Positions 56,746-64,000 of a DNA stretch of 64,000 nt are shown here, piece by piece. Each line of letters starts with the position of its first letter. The stretch's first letter is position 1. Position numbers and translations under genes: made by a program. Source of the stretch: Aricia agestis (lineage: Eukaryota; Arthropoda; Insecta; Lepidoptera; Lycaenidae); the NCBI RefSeq assembly GCF_905147365.1, contig NC_056417.1, positions 16,514,501-16,578,500 on the forward strand. Direction: 5' to 3'. The notes below the pieces were generated by a model. It saw nothing but the letters and a program-made list of their open reading frames with translations. It made no database searches and was not told where the DNA came from.

Positions 56746-57707
56746 AACCTAACCTATTTTAACATAACCTCTTGAAACCTAACCGCTTTTAGCCTAACCT
56801 CCTTTTTATATATATTTATTATTATATTATTATATTTTATATTCATCGTAAAAAGATATAACGCAAATAAAATGGGCGGATTTTTTATAATAAATTATAC
56901 TTGATCATTTACATATACTTGATCAAAAACATACCCCTAAGTCTAGAGTCCCTAGTAATAAGTACCCAATTTGGTTCTCCAAAGCCTTATTCGAATACTT
57001 TCATCTAAGTCCAAAGCTCATTCTAAATTTAAGCGTTCTGGTAATCCCAGAGATTATGACAACTTCTCCATGTTGAGGGCTAGAGCTAAAACTATCATCA
57101 AGCACTGCTTCAAGAAATACATCACCCGAATTGAAGATGATCTTAAATTTAACATCAAGGCATTCTGGCGCTACACTAAGAGCAAACGCGTAACCAATAC
57201 CATTCCAGGTTGTATGCATTATTGTGACAAATCGGCAAGTACGGGTATAGGCATTGTTAATCTATTTGCAAGTCACTTTTCTTCAGTATATTGTAATAAT
57301 AAGACAACCAATAGTAATTACTTTCCAAAATTCCACTATCTAACTACCCTATAAGTATTCTCACAATTTCTGAAAATGAACTCCTCAAGGCAATGCAAAA
57401 TATTGACGTTTCGAAAAGCGGGGGTCCCGATGTTATACCGTCTATTTTCATTAAATTATGTGCAGTTGCGCTGGTTACTCCACTGTCAATCATATTCGAT
57501 AAATCACTTAGTGAAGGTACATTTCCAAGTTTGTGGAAGATTGCAAAAGTCACACCTATTTATAAATCGGGAGATAAAACTGATGTCACCAACTATAGGC
57601 CCATTTGTATATTAAATTCATTTGCCAAAATTTTTGAAAGCTTCGTATATCGACACATGTATACACACCTAAAACACATACTAGATTAACGACAACATGG
57701 ATTCATT

Positions 57708-57989
57708 TTTTTAATAATAATATCTATGGACGCTTCACACCACGTCAGTCTGGCCCCGTGGTAAGTACCTGAAGGACTTGTGTTACGGGTACCAGACAAC
57801 GGAAATATATTTAATACTTTTATACTATACATATATTTAAGATTTTTATTATATGATACACATATAATACACATCCATGACCCAGGAACTTTGAAAACTT
57901 TTTTGTTCCGTCGGCGGGATTCGAACCCGCGACCCCCGGCTTGAGCTACCGTGAGCCCACCCACTGAGCCACAGAGGTCGTCGAATTTA
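57708..57989 (-). mobile_element. tRNA-derived SINE, full length
   Basis: Minus strand reads TGTGGCTCAGTGGGTGGGCT (A-box region), GGGTTCGAATCCCGCC (B-box), AGTTTTCAAAGTTCCTGGGT, then CTTACCACGGGGCCAGACTG and an (ATT)n tail. ATTCATT is duplicated at 57701-57707 and 57990-57996. Removing the SINE and one copy gives an uninterrupted LINE frame (QHGFITGKST). Confidence 0.85.
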
Positions 57990-58180
57990 ATTCATTACTG
58001 GTAAATCAACTAATTCTAATTTACTTTGCTACACTACTTATTTATCCAACTCATTTAATAAAAAATGTCAGGTAGACTCAACCTACACAGATTTTTCGAA
58101 GGTCTTCGATAGAGTTGACCACCTTATATTGCTGCCAAAATTATATACAGATGGTTCTCGTCGTATCTGTTTCCCGATAG

Positions 58181-59800
58181 TCTTGTTATAATAATAAGTA
58201 ACTACCTCAAAAACCGTAAATTTCGTTTTAGAGTCGAAGGCATTCTGTCTTCACTTAGAGATCTAGAGGCTGGAGTACCGCAAGGCTCGGTTCTCTCCCC
58301 GACCCTCTACAATCTCTACACGTCCGATTTGCCCACCCACCCTCGAGTACAAAAAGCGCTATTCGCGGACGACACGGCCCTTTTCTTTGCTCATCGCCAA
58401 ATAGCTTTCGCGTCCAAAAAACTCCAAGAAGCAGTTACCGAACTCGGTAAATGGTTCGCTAAATGGAGAATTGAACTAAACCCCGACAAAAGTCACGCTA
58501 TATTATTTAACGGACTAAAACGTAAGAAAATGCAACCTATTAGTCTGCACGGAAAATTAATTCCCAAAGTCACGGCTGTCAAATACTTAGGAGTAGTACT
58601 AAACAAGTCGATGTCATTCACGAACCATATATCGAATACCGTACGTAAAGCGAAATTTGTATTATACAAATTATATCCTTTACTCAACGCAAGTAGCAAA
58701 ATGTCCTTAAGACATAAGCTCACCTTATACAAAACATGTATAAGAACGATACTCACTTATGCGTGCGTCTCTTTCGCACACATAAGTGACAATCAGATGA
58801 ACCAATTGCAACGAGTACAAAACCGTTTTTTGCGCATGGCAACAGGTGCCCCCCGTTACATGCGAAACATCGACTTGCATAGAGACTGCGAGCTTATCAC
58901 TATCAAAGCCTATATCAAAGAACTCTCAGAGAGATTCTTTGTGAAAGGCAAAGTACATCCCAATCCGCTCATTCGTAAGGCTGTGGACTACGAACATGAC
59001 GCATCATTCCGATACCCCTTCAGACGGCCTAAGCATATCTTAGCCGACCCTGTAGACCCCATCACAGACCTTCAGACGGCCTAAGCATATCTTAGCCGAC
59101 CCTGTAGACCCCATCACAGAATATGTAACGTACTGTGTACAGTTACGTTAACACAAATCACACTCACCCGCGTGGTTAGTACTGCACCGGGGACGACGCC
59201 GGCGCCTTCCCCGAGGACTTAACACGACCCGAACGACAAACAGACAGACCGACCGAAATCCGGTGCCAAGCTCGATCCCGGGGACGGGTTCGCATGCGGA
59301 TAGCATAGGAACACACCTAAATCATGACCGCGACCGCGACATTGTCGTAGAGAGCTCTACCAATTACTTTGACATTAGAACATACACGCGTATGTCACCC
59401 CAACCGGACTCGGAAGGGGAGAGGGACGGCCCTCTTTTAAGCAATAACATTAATAACTTGAGCTCATCTACCGCGATAACTCGTACGCAGCTAGTTTGTG
59501 CTACCGCGCGCGAGCAGCCTCACTCGTCTGAGAGTGAGTAAGGGGTCGGACCCCTTAAGAGCAGGGGGGACCCGTGTCCCCACGTCAGATAAAAATAGCT
59601 TATTTTCGTAGCTCTCCCCAATATTGCCCGTCTAGAATGTCACACGTGTGACTTTAGGGGAGGGGGCCAGGCCCCCCTCATTGTTTATTTCCAAACCAAC
59701 TAGCAACAGACTAGTTATAGCCACGATTAAACTACCATGGTCTTAACCAGACCAGTAGCTTAGACACTTTCGAAAAAAAAAAAAAAAAAAAAAAAAAAAA
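58181..59800 (+). mobile_element. Jockey-type LINE, 5'-truncated, inserted in the CR1/jockey-type LINE
   Basis: Open from 58184 to 59084: NYLKNRKFRFRVEGILSSLR, AGVPQGSVLSPTLYNLYTSD, KALFADDTALFFAH (catalytic box), ELNPDKSHAILF, VKYLGVVLNKSM, LYKTCIRTILTYACVSFAHI, RFLRMATGAPRY, then RRPKHILADPVDP. A 52-bp tandem duplication (59017-59068, 59069-59120) shifts the frame at the end. It ends in A28 (59773-59800). Flanks CGTATCTGTTTCCCGATAG and CGTATATTCTGTTAAATAG look like a diverged target duplication. Confidence 0.85.
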
Positions 59801-61170
59801 CGTATATTCTGTTAAATAGTACATTGCTAGTTGCACTAAGTGGATACGACTCTGTGCCATTTGTGGCGACTTCTGGAGTGCCGCAGGGTTCCAACTTGGG
59901 TCCGTTGTTATTTTTGATTCTTGTGAATGGTTTGATAAGTTTAATCAAAAGTCTTGCATACACAGATGATTTTAAATATTCAGACGCATTTTACATATTT
60001 CTGACTGCGAAGCCCTTCAGTCTGATATCAATATAACTGCCAATTGGTGCGATTAAAATTTTATGGTTTTAAATATTTAAAAATGTCAGATGATAACGTT
60101 CTCCAAGAGCAGCAAAAACCTCATCAAATTTGATTACTACATTAGAGGCGTAGGGCGTAGATGTTGACAGAGTAAAGGTTGTACGTGATCTCGGCGTTAT
60201 GTTCGACTCTGCTCTATCATTCAGGCAACACTACGATTATATGTGCAATAAGGCTAACCGTACACTGTCTTTTGTTCTGCGTTACACTAGACCATTCAAG
60301 CAACCTCAAATTTTACTGATGTTGTATTATTCCCTGGTATGATCCGTATTGGAGTACTGCTCAACGGTGTGGTCTCCAATTTATAATACTCACAAAGACC
60401 GTATAGAATCGATACAAAGGAGGTTTATCAGATCATTGTGTTCGAAATACGGTCTGAGACGCAAATTGCCAGATTACAGCCAGCGACTCACGCACTTCCA
60501 CATGATAAGCCTTGAAACTAGAAGAGTAATCAGTGATTTATGTACGTTATATAAAATAGTTAATGGTAACTATGATTCTGAATTACTAAGCCAATTACAC
60601 TTTAAAATTCCCACTCGATCTGTACGCACTCCGAAACTATTTGATGTTCCTTTTAATAATAACAATGTGTCTATGAATACTCCACTAATTAGAATGTGCA
60701 ACCAATATAACACAATGTGTCCTGAGGTAGATCTGTTTTTAGTAACATTAACGGCTTTCGTAAAAATATGTATAAATTATTGTAAGCATTAGCAGCTTTT
60801 GCTTGTCTTTTTTGGTTTTTTGTAATTTGCTCTGTTTTTCTATTTTCTTTTGACGTTTAAAAGTGTATGTAGCGGATAACAATAATAATTGTGTAACATG
60901 TAATAAAATATTTAGTTTTAAAGAGCTGTATACAGTAAGAATTGAACTGCAGATTGATGTAAGTTATAGTGTTTAAAAATATTGTATGTTATTTATAGTC
61001 TGTAGCCTGTTACTGTATTTGATAAATAAAATAAAATAAATTATCCCCGTAAGTAATCAAAATATTTTACAATCGAATAATTATTAATATGTAACATAAC
61101 CTAAGCATATTTTATTTATGTTACGTTTGTAACGGCATAAAAAACCTTGAAAATCTGTGAACCTGTCAAG

Positions 61171-61620
61171 TGTCACCATGGGAGTTTTGTTGGGAATACG
61201 AAAGAGTGACGTTGTGTCTTTGTATTATTTTACTAAAATTGTGTTATTTTGGTTTTTAATGTGTAATGTTGGTAGAATATTAACCATTAAATATTCGATG
61301 TCGTGCACAATTAGTGTGGGCAAGTGATACAACTTCAAGAAACGCCGAACTGCCGTTTTGTGTTCCCTCCAAAACTCCATCGAAAGTTTTAGTAAAGGAT
61401 CTACTTACCACTTTACTAAAACAACTGACTTGACTCGTTGACTTTACTGACTACTTTTTTAGACTTTCGACTTGACAATCATCTGGAAAAATGACTTTAA
61501 ATTTTGTAAACTTTTCACGAAAAAAAATTTTTTTTTCGACATATTTTACTTGACACTGACCATGGTTAAAAAGCTGAGCGCCATATTATAAAAAAAAAGT
61601 GTCACTGTCACGTCAAGTGT
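61171..61620. repeat. Dispersed repeat, uninterrupted copy
   Basis: Homologous to 4918-5930 without the 520-bp insertion; position 61258/61259 is the empty site. Confidence 0.75.
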
Positions 61621-61769
61621 CGACTGACACGTCAAATTTCACGATGTTACTTTTTAAACATAAAGTTAATATAGGTACCTAGCGGAATAGAGTGCCAACA
61701 ATCTCGAGCTGTCAAACGAAACCAAAATTGGTTTCATCTGTGTGTAAAACTATGTGTACGTATACACTT

Positions 61770-61900
61770 ACGCGGGCGCCAGACATGTGATCAAATACGT
61801 AAATTCGCCAAGTTTGGCACTGACATTTGCCTATTTGTGCAAAGTTATTGCTGGCATTTTCCTATTTTTGCAAAGTTTGGTCAAACTTTGAAGCCCATGT
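61770..61900. mobile_element. GGCGCCAGACATG miniature element, right end missing
   Basis: Same sequence as 4632-4773 up to GAAGCCCATGT, then replaced by ATAAATAAATAAAAACATC, the A-rich end (complement) of a LINE. Confidence 0.75.
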
Positions 61901-62630
61901 ATAAATAAATAAAAACATCTTTATTAAACACACAAGGGACAAAACACAGACAGAGTTAGATAGAATATTACAAGTAAATTGGCATGATGCACACAACAAA
62001 CGTGTAACACTTTAACCACTTAAAATTAAACTAAACAATATGTAGCCAGTTATAGCTGCGTAATGCACACACCGCATGTTTAATGGGAAAGCCACTCAGG
62101 CATCGACAGCGGCAAGCTGTGGCGCTTGATCTTCCGTGGCCCCCTGTCAGTCTGTGATCCCACAAACAGCACTCTTTTACAAATATTTTCTATAACATTA
62201 AACATTAAACACACATATACAAATACGAACACAATGGACTGATAAGGATGACAAATTTTCCCACGGTCTGCAACTCGGACAGACAATAATATATATTCCC
62301 GCCACGCGTCCAGATGTATCGCCAGTTGTGGCGACGCCCCTCTTCCCTGGCTAGGGAATATAAGACGGTTTTTCTTGGTAAGGTACTCGTTAATGTACAA
62401 GCGACGAGGGGTACCATCTACAATACCAGCCGAATCGATATCACGACGAACCCGGGCCGCTTTGAGGACATTGTCACGCACAGTTTTCCTTAGAAATTTG
62501 ACGACAATTGGTCTAGACGATTGGTGTGTGGTGTCCTCAGTATTGACGGCTATTATTTTGACGCCTTTTCGAACAGCGCTGACAATATCATGTTCACCAA
62601 TGTCGACACTGGCGCCGGCTTTACACAAAC
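61901..62630 (-). pseudogene. LINE ORF1 fragment, FP-like C-terminal domain
   Basis: Minus strand: DTTHQSSRPIVVKFLRKTVR, then GTPRRLYINEYLTKKNRLIF, and, after a frameshift near 62345, AREEGRRHNWRYIWTRGGNI. Order and spacing (RPI-V-F, Y-INE-LT--NR-LF, AR------W-RGG-I) match the FP/L1-like C-terminal domain of CR1-group ORF1 proteins. The upstream part is missing. 61901-61925 is its T-rich tail complement. Confidence 0.65.
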
Positions 62631-62639
62631 ATGATTGAA

Positions 62640-64000
<1,361 letters not shown>

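Larger units (their letters stand above)
56925..61042 (+). pseudogene. CR1/jockey-type LINE interrupted by two retroposons
   Basis: Pieces in order: YPIWFSKALIRILSSKSKAH (56965), SKSGGPDVIPSIF and NYRPICILNSFAKIFESFVY (57410-57650), QHGF, then, after the SINE, ITGKSTNSN and YTDFSKVFDRVDH (58090), RWFSSYLF, then, after the second LINE, SGVPQGSNLGPLLFLILVNG (59875), YTDDF, and MEYCSTVWSPIYNTHKDRIE onwards (60349-60792). The tail is AAATAAAATAAAATAAA at 61024. Stops at 57351 and 57687 and gaps make it inactive. The inserts removed, the frame is continuous at both junctions. Confidence 0.85.

Noticed and set aside
57900..57985. tRNA gene on the minus strand (and at 21965)
   Set aside because: B-box plus AAGTTTTCAAAGTTCCTGGG body and, at 57708-57989, flanking target duplication show a SINE.

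Overview
The window reads as lepidopteran nuclear DNA (butterfly or moth). The background is AT-rich and intron-rich, islands of very GC-rich coding exons stand out, and most of the remaining sequence is transposable elements of types common in Lepidoptera: Helitrons opening TCTATACTAATATTATAAA and closing CTAG, GGGTTGCACC miniature elements, GGGTTCCGTACC repeats, tRNA-derived SINEs, and RTE, CR1/jockey and RNase-H-bearing LINEs. No prokaryotic or organellar features were seen.

Host genes. (1) RpL38, minus strand, 26913-27634: a TCT/TOP-type 5' exon, a start codon that is the last codon before an intron, and two coding exons; the exon for the last residues was not found. (2) A small THAP-domain gene, minus strand, 33936-34777, apparently rebuilt by a tandem duplication of about 390 bp that fused two exons in frame. 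(3) Sirt7, plus strand, four coding exons between 35192 and 47193, encoding a 645-residue NAD-dependent deacylase with intact catalytic core and zinc site and a nucleolar-type basic C-terminus. It is divergent from the THAP gene. (4) An unrecognised three-exon gene, plus strand, 51934-52790, encoding a 193-residue protein with a signal peptide and six downstream cysteines. (5) A possible isolated Cys-rich exon at 2596-2737.

Layout. 1-26000 is almost entirely repeats, including nested stacks (a LINE in a Helitron in a hAT-like element at 18539-20405; a miniature element nested in another at 16558-17681) and a decayed DNA transposon with an 8-bp target duplication at 24292-26189. 26900-35200 holds RpL38, Helitrons and the THAP gene. 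35192-49580 is Sirt7; intron 1 holds a 1.2-kb foldback element, intron 3 a degenerate RTE LINE and a SINE, and the presumed 3' UTR a three-element nest. 49800-52810 covers a possible untranslated exon, a Helitron carrying a SINE, and the Cys-rich gene. 52900-64000 is repeats: a CR1/jockey-type LINE interrupted by a SINE and by a second LINE, both insertions reversible to the original reading frame, and a (GACA)n array of more than 940 bp running off the window.

The host genes do not form a pathway: RpL38 is ribosomal, SIRT7 in animals acts in the nucleolus on chromatin, and the other two have unknown roles. The best leads are the duplication-made THAP gene, the unrecognised secreted Cys-rich protein, and several insertions whose pre-insertion site survives elsewhere in this window.
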